Positions 35,889 to 47,089 of a stretch of 64,000 nt of DNA are shown here, in pieces (position 1 is the first letter of the stretch; every line of letters starts with the position of its first letter). Location: NCBI GenBank assembly GCA_030998225.1, contig JAPYXD010000752.1, positions 17,004,501 through 17,068,500 of the forward strand, written 5' to 3'. The position numbers and the translations under genes were made by a program. The DNA comes from Diplolepis rosae. Taxonomy: Eukaryota; Arthropoda; Insecta; Hymenoptera; Diplolepididae. The notes under the pieces are model-generated. The model made no database searches, was not told where the DNA came from, and saw only the letters and a program-made list of their open reading frames with translations.

Positions 35889-35894
35889 AATAAA
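35889..35894 (+). promoter_or_regulatory. candidate polyadenylation signal
   Basis: AATAAA about 125 bp after the stop of the S1-homologue gene. It is the first such hexamer downstream, but the AT-rich context makes chance occurrence likely. Confidence 0.35.
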
Positions 35895-36873
35895 ATTAGC
35901 TAATTAATTTCAGTACTATATGTTAAATAATTTTCATAAAATAAAGCATAGAATGTTGACACGATTTCAAGGAAATTTAAACATCAAAAGTCTTGATAAG
36001 TGTATTACATAAAATTTGAAAAATCTACACACGAATTATCACAATAATTCAAAAAAATGTTAAACATATTTGAAATATTCGTAACATAGCAGAAAAAGGA
36101 TATTTGAGATTATTCTACCTATTTCAAAAAAATAATAATTTTTAATTATTTAATGCAAAAAAGCTTCATTTTGTGGAACTGTGTTCTTGACTTTTATTTT
36201 GACAAGAGTAATTTTTGTTATAAATGCAATGTATTTTTGAATATTTATCAAACTCAAATTCAATTGTGGTGAACAAAATTTTATAATGTTTAAGATGATT
36301 CGCTGGGGCTGACCGCTGACCTTTCTGTCTGAGTTTGTTGATAAAACGTTAAAAATACAGACCTTTTCATTTTGCAATTTTCAAATTTTTTCAAATGCTT
36401 TGTACTCCACTTTTAGTCTATGAACATTGTTGTTTTTATAGTCAGCAGTCCTGAAACTGTTTGATGCAGTTCTCCATCCGTTTCTACCCTGAGCGAGTCT
36501 TTTCATATTGTGTAAATGATGCATACATTATAAATGGCTCTATATTTTAAAGCTTAAAAGTTAGAAGAATTTTGAGATAAATTTCAAAATTATGTAATGT
36601 ATCTGATATGTATTATTTGATTTGTGTAAAAGTATAGTTCGATTCGACTACATTATTTTTTATTTCTTTATTATTCAATATTTTCGTGAATTATTATCCA
36701 AGTTATTCGTATTTAGAATCAGTGATAAAAAATATGTATAACGTTTTTTTCAATTTTTTTTTCAAAATGATAATTTTAATTACAAGCAAAGCTTTTGTAA
36801 AACTTTTGAGTATCCACTTATGGAGATTTGAGGATGGTCCATGGTTACACATAGATACATTTTTATGATGCAG

Positions 36874-36936
36874 TGAAGGTGGAACTTTTTAATATTTTTC
36901 TATTTTGTGCTTTCTTTGCTCTGCCTTATTCTAATG
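36874..36936 (+). pseudogene. duplicated signal-peptide exon, start codon lost
   Basis: The frame reads KVELFNIFLFCAFFALPYSN, then G split by a GTAAGT donor at 36937. It matches exon 1 of the upstream gene (FCAFF-LPYS-G, same phase 1, same donor). Where the paralogue has ATG AAG, this copy has GTG AAG and an in-frame TAG lies 15 bp upstream. A CAG precedes at 36871-36873, so an intron splitting the ATG (A|TG) is an alternative. No S1-like exons follow in the window. Confidence 0.5.
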
Positions 36937-37199
36937 GTAAGTATTTATTTTTATTCAACTTTAAAAATATTTACAATTTTATACTAATTTAATTATTAGT
37001 CTATAATTGTTCCAGAGTAAATGATATTTATTTCGAAAATTCGCTTGAAACGTACCAGACAGTAATTTATAGGATATTATTATTATTAATCAAAAAGTAA
37101 ATTAAGAATGAGTAAGTTCGATTCCTAGTAGAGTTGGAAATGCGTTTCTGTGAGAAAAAAGCTTTCGTAAAATTATAACTTTTTAATTATGTAATTTAC

Positions 37200-37790
37200 G
37201 GTTATAGACTCAGAGAATTTTCGTTAGAGTAAAATGCGTAGAAGAAAAATTAGTATTTTAAATACCAAATATTATGAATCTCCATTTGATAACTTCAGAG
37301 TACGAGAAAATGATATAATGATTACTCAGGTTTCTAAAAATAATTCTAATAAGTCGAGCAATGAATACTATAACCTGGAATGCATATTTGAAAAATTCAT
37401 ATTATCAATATGAACTTTCCAGAAACCTAATAGCGACGCGCAGCAAAAATTAAAACATTCATTCTCGGTTTTTCGTATAATTCGTTTCAGAATATCGTCC
37501 GAGTGCTTCCGATGTTTTTCGATTGGCTTCGTAGATTTGATCCAAGTCTGTCCAACTGAGTAGTGGCTTATAAGCAAGTTTTCTTTCGAATATGGCAAGC
37601 GAGAATAGCCGAGAGGTTTTAGGCGTTAGGAATGCGTTTAGTTATATAGATATAGGTAGGGTTAGAGGGTTCGAAACCAAAAGTGATTCTGAAATTTAAT
37701 TCAAGCGTGTGCGATTATAAATAGTGTATCATTGCATACTTAAATATGTGAACATAATTAAGGTATAATAATAATATTTGTGTTTATACC
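37200..37790 (+). repeat. Rep-B copy with tRNA-like region
   Basis: It begins ACTCAGAGAATTTTCGTTAGA, close to the TIR of the 42022 copy. The tRNA-like core (TAGCCGAGAGGTTTTAGGCG; GGGTTCGAAACC) is at about 37603-37675. At 37305-37330 it keeps the uninterrupted version of the site where Rep-A has inserted in the 42-kb copy. Confidence 0.8.
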
Positions 37791-37898
37791 ATTTTTTTGT
37801 TAGATTCTAATTTTTTAGTGTATTATCGTTATAAACAATGACATCCCGAGGGGAGATGCTGTACCCCGTTCTACCCCAAGCCGAATCTACGTTAGATA

Positions 37899-40466
37899 CC
37901 CGTGTGGAAAAATTTCATGGCAGTTTGGAATCATACTAACGCCAGTACAGTTTTTATCACGCCTGACTATTCACAAATTGCTAGCCTGGTACGATCTTGG
38001 CGCTGTCTAGTTTTACTGTGATTGTATCGTTATCAAGTCAATCTGCAAAGAGCCAATATAAAATCACGAGACTTTAGCGATATTGCAAATCTCTCAAGAT
38101 TTTATGATGGTACTAGACAGTCTGCCTATTTGAACTTAGAAAAAAAGGTATGTCATGAAAGAAAATTTGTTTAAACATTTTTATATACATATAATTACTT
38201 TATGAATCATAAAAAATTGTATTGTTTGAAATTATAATTATTCTTGAAATATATTGTCAAAAACAATCGCAGCTAGGTATTCATTAACTTTTATTTATTT
38301 AAATAGAGGTTAGTTCTAATCAGTTTTATACCATGTAATTTGTATCCTTTAATAGGTCCAAAATTCGGAAAATTTAAAACGCAAACGAAAATTAACAGTA
38401 GCCCGTGTAAGGAAATTTAAAGTAAACACTTCTGCGTTATTCTCCACAATGATTGATGTAAACGTCGCGTCGTTTATATTACTCACATTGAAATTTATTT
38501 GTTATTTGATATTGAATTTATTTTTGTAGAAGTGTCCAATTTATTGAATTAATAATAAAAATTACTTATGTTAAAATTTTTAAAATATACATGAAATGTG
38601 TAAAAAATTAATGATACAAATATATATTTTATATACAATCAAAAAAACGTCTAATTGAATTCACGATTTCGAAATTTAGAATACTTTTATGAAATTTTCA
38701 GGAAAAGTTCACTTAAAAAATATTGATTGAACCGTGCTTAACGATCGAGGAAAGCAGAAGTTTTTCAATTTATTCAGAATTCAAAAATGACAATTGATTT
38801 AACCCTTAACTTATTTTTTTATTGCATACCCAGTGGTAGGTTCCGCTTAGATACGTTGGTGTCAGTGTGAGACGCCATAACGTTAAAGTGAGTTGGAGTT
38901 TTTAGAAATTTCGAGAAAAAAAACAAAAAGTAAAGACAAAGAAAAGATGCGCGTTATAACCTGTGCTTAATTTTCCTTTTCATTTGACACGCGAATTTCA
39001 ATCTTATAAGGAATCCTTATATTAGAATCCTATATCAGCCTTCTCTGATTTCCAGCTTTTTGGTGCTTTTTGCAGTTTTTGTGGCAGTTAAAAAGGTAAG
39101 TGCAATTATAGGATATACAAGTATAGCACAGCCTAGTTTTAAAACGTTTTTGTAAGTTGTATTTTAATAATCTTTGTCTGGGTGTTAGATTTTATGATTA
39201 ATACTGATTTCCCACTGTTTTTACGTTAAAAAAATATTTGATTCATTCTAGTTTAGATTTTCTTTGATTTGATATTTTTAAATTGTAAGTATGACATGGG
39301 TAAACTTTCTTTTCAGAATTATGTCGAGTATCAAGGATGAAGATAACTACCCTTATGAATTGGTTTCATTACAAATTTGCATAATATTATTTCAACAAAT
39401 GCCTTTGTAACATATATGTACGTTTTAAACAACAATATTTATTTTTACATTTATTTATTAGTTACAACAATAATATTGATTGTTGCACAATTGTAACAAC
39501 AATAATATTTATTCAATATTTAAAGAATTTAACACCTGTCGACGACGTATCCTATTTCATACGCGACTAGTGATCCTCCGATAATGTAGGCAGTAAAAAA
39601 ATTTCAAACTCAACTAATTAATTTGAAATAATATTTATTGCTGTAAAATTGTTACAAAAATAAATTTTATTGTTGTAAATAATCATGATTATTTTAATTT
39701 TGCAGAAACAAACTTTTAACGATTTAATGGACAGAAGTGGCATACTATCTCGAACTCAAAATAGCATTATCAAATGTTATTTTGCGAGGGATCTTATGAT
39801 TCTTTTTAATGTCGTTAAAAAAACTGAGAACAGGGCTTTCATTTTCAAAGACACGGAATTTTACAAGTGTATGCTTGGTATGGTATTTATTATATCATAT
39901 TTTACTTAGCTTCTATTCCAAAACTACCTGTATGGTTCAAATTTTAAAATATGTGCTTTGAATTTCAGATATTATCACCAAACGATACAAGCTGGAAGGC
40001 AAACAATTAACGGAAAAGGAGTTTTTAAAGTCGCTAGGACCAGTAATAACAAACTCTATCGACTGGGAAGGTTATCGGGCTCTACGATCAAACAAGAAAC
40101 CACATTTAAAAGATTCAACAAAACCAGATGAAGATATTGTAATGCTGGAGAAAGTGTACGATAAAGAAATAGAAGTGCTGAACAAATAAAAAAGTAAAAA
40201 GTAACAATTTTTCTATTTACTCATAGGCTTTAATTGGTTTCATAATTAAACATACATATTAATTCCGAATCCGGATTTCATGTAGGTTTACTAGATATAT
40301 CTAGCCCCACTGTCTAGCTTCTACATAGCCAAACTGTCTTGTTACTAGTCGATCCGAGCGTTACATTTCGGTATAGTCACTGGACAGTCAATCTGTCCCG
40401 CGCCAGTACAAATTCTAGACAGACTTGACTGATTCTGTACAGCGCCTAGAAAAATTTCCACACGGG
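37899..40466. mobile_element. 2.6-kb TIR element carrying a spliced ORF
   Basis: TIRs CCCGTGTGGAAAAATTTC and GAAAAATTTCCACACGGG (perfect apart from the first inner bases), with TA at 37897-37898 and 40467-40468. Subterminal zones at 37920-38130 and 40290-40450 share CTAGACAG, GCCAGTACA and CTAGCC-like words. The interior holds the ORF at 39321-40189 and a hairpin arm at about 39573-39630. No recognisable transposase domain. Confidence 0.75.
39321..40189 (+). CDS. spliced ORF of unknown function inside TIR element
   Basis: Proposed exons 39321-39362, 39706-39877 and 39969-40189 (TAA). The acceptors (TTTCAG, TTTTGCAG, GAATTTCAG) are good, and the phase 1 junction between the last two exons keeps the frame. 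The first donor (TTG|GTTTCA) is weak. An upstream AAAAAG|GTAAGT at 39095 may end a non-coding exon. The product would be about 143 residues, basic and hydrophilic, with no signal peptide. It includes LMDRSGILSRTQNSIIKCYF, EKEFLKSLGPVITNSIDWEG and an acidic tail. I recognise no family. An AATAAA overlaps the stop (40185-40190). It may be the element's own protein or a captured host gene fragment. Confidence 0.5.
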
Positions 40467-42021
40467 TAGCACCAAACTAACTATTGTATCACTGTCCAAA
40501 CGAAAAAAAAATTTTACCCGTGTTTTTTCTTTTTCTGTTTCCAATTATTTATGCGAAATTATTTAAACAAATTAACAAAAATTTTGCAATTTAAAAAACT
40601 ATTAATGCCAATCGATTCTACGGGATCAATATAATACTCACAAACCTCTTCTACAATATCCTTTGTACCCTTTCTTTCATCTGGATGAAGCTTGTTATAA
40701 ATATAATAACTTTCGGCTATCTCTGTATTCAGTGGAAAGTACTGATACTGCATGGAGAAACTTTGTATAACAATATATGTTTTATTTTATAATGATAATT
40801 CCAAAAATATTAGGAATCTAGGGAAAATCAAGGTGCAATGGTAATTATTCCTAGCGGACTGAACATTTTTCGCAATCAAAATGCTAAAGACTGGAAAAAT
40901 GATATGAAACTTAGTATTGGTTATAGTAAAGTTTGGTACAAACTATAGTAAATTATAATATAGTTCATTTGAAGTTCAGTATTTCGCTGCGAAAAATTCT
41001 CACTATGATACTTTTTTCCCTAAATTGAAACTTAGTTTAGCAAAAATTGGTTTTCTCCGTGTGGTTTTGAGTCCATTACAGTTATGTAATTCAATTTTGA
41101 ATTTCCATCGTGAAGTGAAATAGTTGTTCCTCTAGCTGCTTTCTTTGGCATATCAATTTTTGCTTTTACGCGATTTTGTCGAACTGTACCGGCTGCCGCT
41201 AGCCCAATTTTTTGCAAATGGATCATGACATTTGGAAAGGTAAAAAAATTATCAAAAAATAAATGATACTTTTTGAGTTTTTCTCTTTCAGTTTTTTCCA
41301 ATAAATTCTGAAATATGTTGACAACGACCCTCGATTCTAAACCAAGAGAAGATAAAGGATTACGTGCATCAGTGCCACATTTGCCTGTATATATATATCC
41401 AAATCATAAATGTATCCATAAAAAGAGCATAGTGCCCACAACCTTATCCCGAACCTAATCGGTTTATTCCTCATGCATCGTTTGATGCTGAACCTCTCAA
41501 AATATTTCACCATAACTTCATCAATTGCCAGGAAGAAATCAGAAAAACCATACCTCATGCAATTTTCGCGAAACAAATCATACAAATGTCTGACTTTTCA
41601 GACTTTGTCATCTTTATCTTCGTCTTCAAGTTTATAAAACCTTATGTACTTTTTTATTTTGACAAATTTTTCTCTTGGCATAAGATTTTTTATTATTGGA
41701 CACTGTAAGAGCCGTTTTTTGGACCAATAGTCAGACTGCTGTTTCCTGGGATTGATTATCGTAATCATTATGATCACGATAAATCGCTCCAAATCATTCT
41801 CATTCAAGTCGAAGTTATTCTCCGTAGTAGCTTCGATAATATAGTTTTTCATTGAATGTGAAAAAATTAATTCAAAGAATTCTAATGAATTTTTTGATTG
41901 AAGTTATAAAATAGATGAAGGATCAAAAGTATCTGCGTCGGTATCTGGGAGATCATCATAACTCGAGACATTTTCACGCCACTCGTACTTGTGGTTTGGT
42001 TCCAATAACTTCTGGGTACTA

Positions 42022-43667
42022 CACTGAGAGACTTTTCGTTAGACTAAATAATAAAGATGAATCAAAATTTCTTATAATATCGTTTCAAAATGGGGAAAGC
42101 CGAGGCTTTATTATACTTATTCATATTATGACATCGAAGTTTGATAGAGTCATAACGGTCTTTAATACATGAAGAAGATAAAGTAGTATTTTAAATACTA
42201 AATATTATGAATCTCTATTCGAGCAATTGAAAGTACGATAATAGTATATTACGTGCCTAGGCGCACAATGAGGGTTATTGCGTGACGAGCGACAATGCTC
42301 GCAGGAGATCGAAGCCGAGGCGCGATCAATCCTGCGAGCATTGTCGCGAGTCTCGTAATTTCCCGAATTGTGTGCATTGGCACGTATTCTATTTTATGTG
42401 ACTTCGGTGCGGATACGAGTTTTTATGCGTACACTCGAATCTAATCTAATATTGTAGTTGTTTGCGGCGCTAGTCATTACACTTGATATGTCACAACTAG
42501 TCCCAGCCATTTTGATTTTATCGATCTTGTGTAGTAGTAATGGATTCTAATAGATGCATGCGCAGTTCAAATGTACAAGGCTTTGCCAGTAAGGTGCTAA
42601 CGCTATACGAAGAAGAAGAAGAAGAAGAAGAAGAAGAAGAAGACTGTGCTCCGTTGCATGGCTATAGGCGCATGCGCACTTCAATTTTTACATTTCATTC
42701 CTCTGTAGCACAACATACTACATTGCGCTACTGTTAACTGTAGCGCAAAAACGAGTTTGCGCGCCGGTGGCACATAAAATGATATTATGATTACTAAGTT
42801 GTCTAAAAATAATTTGAATAAGAGGGATAATGAATATTGCATTTTGGAAAGCATGTTTGAGAAATTCATATTATGAATATGAACTTGCTAGAAACCTGGC
42901 GACGTGCAACAAAAATCAAAATGTTTATTCTTGGTTTTTCGTATAATTCGTTTCAGAATGCCGTACGAGTGCTTCCGATGTTTTCCGATTGGCTTCGTAG
43001 ACTCAATCCAAGTCTGACCAACTCAGTAGTGGCTTATAAGCGATATTTCTTTCGGAATATGGCAGGCGAGAATAGCCGAGAAGCTTTAGGCGTTATACAT
43101 GCGTTTAGTTATGTAGATTATAGGTAGGCTTAGAAGGTTCGAACCTAAAAAGCGATTCTGAAATTCAATTCAAGTATGTTATTATAAAATAGTGTATTAT
43201 TGCGTACTTAAATATGTAAACATAAATAAGGTATGATAATAATATTTGTGTATGTGTTTCAGAATGTCGCATCAGAAAAATACACAAGAATTCCTTTTCT
43301 GAAGCCGTCACTTCTAAAGGTCAAACCTTTTGGTGAAGTGAGTGATTTTTCATATAGTGGTTTTCAGATTCCCATATTTTTTGTTTGACAATTTGAAAAG
43401 ATTCTTTCAGTCTTTCGAATAAAATGTATTAACACCACTTTAAATTCGCTTCGCAGCTTCAATATAGTGAATTTTAAATTCTCGTCGGTTTTATAACAGA
43501 TAGTAAAACATTTATTCCATTTATACAAACGAAAATATCAACTTTGCCCCTTAAAAACCACTATATTAATTTCTGATACGTAAACCCTGCTTGCCTCACT
43601 TTGAAACGATATTATACTAAAATATGATTCACTTATACGATTTATTCTAACGAAAAGTCTCTCAGTG
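42022..43667 (+). mobile_element. complete Rep-B element (1.65 kb), CACTG TIRs
   Basis: TIRs CACTGAGAGACTTTTCGTTA and TAACGAAAAGTCTCTCAGTG, extending with divergence to about 90 bp. TA at 42020-42021 and 43668-43669. Removal with one TA makes the piggyBac frame continuous (SSYT joined to QKLLEP). It includes the tRNA-like region at about 43075-43145 and a nested Rep-A at 42240-42778. No transposase ORF. Confidence 0.85.
42240..42778 (+). mobile_element. Rep-A element nested in Rep-B
   Basis: Begins AATAGTATATTACGTGCC and ends GCGCGCCGGTGGCACATA. The uninterrupted Rep-B copies at 25405-25425 and 37305-37330 confirm an insertion. It carries a (GAA)n microsatellite at about 42609-42641 and lacks the 12-bp minisatellite of other copies. 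Confidence 0.85.
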
Positions 43668-44339
43668 TAGTATAAGAACTTTTTATCTGCTCATAATGTC
43701 CTACAGGAAGCAGACGAGATAAAATTTCTTCTTCTATATCACTTTCTGTTGCGTTATCGGAATCTGAACTTTCATCTTCATTTGGAACGAATGCAATGTT
43801 GACATATTGATCATCATCGATCTCATCATCTCCAATCATATCAGACAAATATGAAATTTTTTGCCTCGGCATTGTAACAGCTTTGTAGTGTAGAGGATAG
43901 AAATTATCCGAGCACAAAATATTGTGCTATGCAAAAGTATGCTACTTCTCCAACAAGTAATTTTTATACTCCTGAATAAACTGATATACAGCACCAAAAG
44001 TGGAATATGCCTCAGAACTATTTATCCAAGTTATATGCATTTGAAATCTTTTGAATAAATTTCCCATATATTTGTATCGTCTAAAAACCGATCGTTTAGG
44101 GTTGCTTTTAAGTAACAGATTACATGCGTACGAAAAATGGCATGAAGGTTTTCGAGTTGTTTTTCCCCATAGAATCGATTGGCATTATTAGTTTTTTAAA
44201 ATTGAAAATTTTTTGTTAATTTGTTTAAATAATTTCGCATAAAAAATTGGAATCGCAAAAAGAAAAAACACGGGTAAATTTTTTTTCATTTGGACAGTGA
44301 TCCAATAGTTAGTTTGATGCTATCGAGCCTGGATTTCGC

Positions 44340-44520
44340 TTGAGTAATAATGGGTTAATTCGGACTGAAAACTTGGTTTGGATTTAGTTGGATTGAAGTA
44401 TTAGATTAAACCCATTTCCTAATTCGACTCAATGCAATGTTTCCAATTCAAATTATTTCAACTTCCAATTGAGTTGGATTGAAAAATTGCTTCTGATCCA
44501 ATTAGATTGGAAGTCTTTTA
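44340..44520. repeat. AATTGGATTGAA motif island
   Basis: AGTTGGATTGAA, CAATTGAGTTGGATTG, CAATTAGATTGGAAG and related words in both orientations over about 180 bp. No partner island recognised. A similar but looser island lies at 59410-59640. Confidence 0.5.
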
Positions 44521-44949
44521 TCGAAAACTTACACCAGGACGAAAAGGTATCAGAATTCGGATGTTGCAGGTCTCAGAGGGTTCGAGAAAGTCAACATGGA
44601 TGTGACTTGAATTGATTTCATTTGATATACAGCTTTCTACATTTGTAATCCGTACTTATCAAAAACTCAATGAATAAAAGATACTACTAGAGATATTACT
44701 ATATTTAACGAAAAAACTAGTTTATTTCTTGTGGCATGCAATTAATCTTCACTTTCAAAATGCATCAAATGTCAATGAATAAAATTATGAAATTTTCTCA
44801 ATCCTAAGATGTTTCCATTTCTATGAAATTACTGCATGCAAAGTCTGCATCCCAGGTGGAAATTTAATACTGGCACAGTACCATGCCAGTACCGACGTCG
44901 GATTTCTGGTACTGGCGGGGTACTGGTGCAATATCGGCATGCATAATTG

Positions 44950-45372
44950 TGTAGTACTGGCTAGACCCCTAATGATAACTCGGCTGGCAGTTGGCAATCA
45001 GTACTGGGCTGGTACTTGAAGGCGGTACTGGTCCAGTAATATATCAGCCGGTACTGGCATAGTACTAGTTAGACCCCTAATGGTAACTCGGCTGGGAATT
45101 GGCAGTCAGTACTGAGCAGGTACTTAAAAAGAGTACTGGTCCAGTACTATCAGCCGGTACTGGTGTAGTACTGGTTAGACCCCTAATGATAACTCGGCTG
45201 GGAGTTGGCAGTCAGTACTGGGCAGGTACTTAAAAGAAGTACTCGTCCAGTACTATCAGTCGGTACTGGCATAGTACTGGTTAGACCCCTAATGATAACT
45301 CGGTTGGGAGCTGGAAATCAGTACTGGGCTGGTACTTAAAAACAGTACTGGTCCAGTATTATCAGCCGGTAT
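44950..45372. repeat. 106-bp tandem repeat, four units
   Basis: The landmark TAGACCCCTAATGATAACTC starts at 44962, 45070, 45176 and 45282, giving periods of 108, 106 and 106 bp. Each unit contains GGTACTGG, CAGTACTGG and CCAGTACTATCAGCCGGTAC. Confidence 0.9.
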
Positions 45373-46562
45373 TGACTGGATTTCATTTAGTGGAATTTTA
45401 TGTTTCTTTTCTCAATCTGTCTCTCTTTCCTCCATCTCGGTCACCTGCATTGGAAAACCAGCGAGTTATATATGCGTTGAAGTCTTTTACAGAAAGTGCA
45501 GGAAACTTCTGCAACACGATCTCTATAAAACAAAAAGAAACAATATTAAACCGGAAATTACACATAAGAAATATAATAAATTATAAATTAAAGGTTACTA
45601 ATGTAAAATATTTTTTATATTTATTATATAAATGTGACGCGATCTGAAGAAAGGTCCCTAAGAAGTCAAAACTCGATTTTCCGATTTTCGACGTTTTACA
45701 TAGATTTAAACCTGCTCTTGAAGATGGTGCAATCGAAAAAATTCTAACATTAATAGTTTGTTCGTTACGAGGCTTTAAATATTGTCATTCGGGAAATGTT
45801 TTTCATCAAAACAAGGAACTTGCTTTGAAGCGAAATTTTAAAAAAATATCAAAATTTAAAGTTAATATAAAACTTTTAACGTGAAGGCGTTTAGGATTAA
45901 TCAATAAATTTCCAAAATTAATGAACGTGAAATTGAAAGTATTCAAAATCAATAATAAGCTCTAAAATTCTTAAAAATTATCAAGAGACTTATAAACTTC
46001 GTACTATAAAACATCTTATATATTGAACTGCGAAGCTTTCAGAAGTTAAAGGTTTTACTTTAAAACTATAATAATCATTCCAATTGATAATGGTTTCTCA
46101 TACAAAATCATCAATAAGACTTTTTAAATTTAAATTCATTTTTAAAAATTCAAAAGATAATTGACCTCCATCAGAATTTAAATTTTCAGTCAAATATTCT
46201 CATGAAATTATATAAAACTATTTATAAATTTTTAAATCATTGAATAAATTTTAGACTTTTATATGTTTCACAGAATATTCATTCTGAAAAGAATTACAGA
46301 TAATATTATATTAGTCTGCCTTTCGAAACAAAGAAAACGAACTTCGAACATAACCCATACTCATTATGCATCAGACTGTTGACATTTATTCGTTTAATAT
46401 TTTCCATTCTTTCTGTATTTGATATTACATGTATTATATTAAAGAAAAGGTTCGAATTCAAACGTTTTATATTACTATAACTTCCTAAATAGAGAAAAAA
46501 AAATGTTAACATAACTTTCAATTTTAATGCATTATACGTTTTAATTATTTTTATATTCAGAT

Positions 46563-46727
46563 TTATTTTTCACTTAGCTCTGTTTGAAGATGTGATGATG
46601 CAGAACTGACGATGCAAGTATAAGGAGTTGGTGTAGAAAAATTGCTTAATAAAAGAAACAGCAGCCTTATTAAATATCCAGCAAAAAAGACGCCGGCCAG
46701 TAAAAAGAAACATAAGCGAATTATCAT
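46563..46727 (-). CDS. 54-residue membrane microprotein candidate
   Basis: The ATG at 46727 opens a 54-codon frame ending TAA at 46563. It starts MIIRLCFFLLAGVFFAGYLI, continues RLLFLLLSNF and ends with a polar Ser/Thr-rich tail (TPTPYTC...HLQTELSEK). That gives one or two transmembrane segments and a hydrophilic C-terminus. Its local GC content is higher than that of the surrounding sequence. TATATAATG overlaps the start. It is the only coding-like frame in the interior of the 44851-47907 element. A chance ORF cannot be excluded. I recognise no family. Confidence 0.35.
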   Translation of the reverse strand: MIIRLCFFLLAGVFFAGYLIRLLFLLLSNFSTPTPYTCIVSSASSHLQTELSEK

Positions 46728-47089
46728 TATATAACCCTCGGATTTTACGATGCCAACTTCGCGTCCAATAAAAAAGCTAAGCTCTTTTCAAACCTGACCA
46801 CGTCATTGATCATAATTGAAAAAATGTTAGTGAACACGGAAAAAAATTTTGGTAGTGCTGCTGTATTGACACTAGTGATGTTGCGCCACAACATAATAGT
46901 ACATTTTACTGAAATTTCATATTTACTACTGAAAAAATATAGTTCTTTTTAAAAAAGCTGAAAAATGTATGGAACAATCAACGAAAAATAATTATGAAAT
47001 TATTTATAGAAATACATTTTGAACGGATATGTCAAAAATATATAAGTAAAAGGTTGTAAAAATAGTATGTCGGCAATTTGCCAGTAATG

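Larger units (their letters stand above)
41032..43872 (-). pseudogene. piggyBac-like transposase, interrupted
   Basis: The start MPRQKISYLSDMIGDD at 43872 leads into an acidic N-terminus (DESSDSDNATESDIEEE) typical of piggyBac. It is split by the Rep-B element (42022-43667), then YEWRENVSSYDDLPDTDADT and a stop near 41905. The DDE domain continues in pieces: DYWSKKRLLQCPIIKNLMP, the first catalytic Asp in FFLAIDEVMVKYFERFSIKR, GYIYDLDIYI, the second Asp in HLFFDNFFTFPNVM, GTVRQNRVKAK, and a possible third in YITVMDSK. Several frameshifts and stops. A possible C-terminal piece is at 40559-40753. Confidence 0.85.
40469..44320 (-). mobile_element. 3.9-kb element with ~150-bp TIRs and piggyBac-like transposase
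   Basis: The left end GCACCAAACTAACTATTG and the right end CAATAGTTAGTTTGATGC belong to inverted repeats of about 150 bp (40469-40620, 44170-44320). These include ACCCGTGTTTTTTC and a shared GCGAAATTATTTAAACAAAT segment. TA borders both ends. The interior encodes a piggyBac-like transposase (minus). TA flanks instead of TTAA are unexpected for piggyBac, so the transposase may lie within a different carrier. It abuts the 37899-40466 element with only TA between them. Confidence 0.65.

Noticed and set aside
38356..38420. Exon (G)PKFGKFKTQTKINSSPCKEI following the 36874 signal exon
   Set aside because: The phase fits, but it lies inside the 37899-40466 mobile element and has a weak acceptor (TTTAATAG).
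44950..45372. CRISPR array
   Set aside because: The units are near-identical across their full 106 bp with no unique spacers, and the context is eukaryotic.
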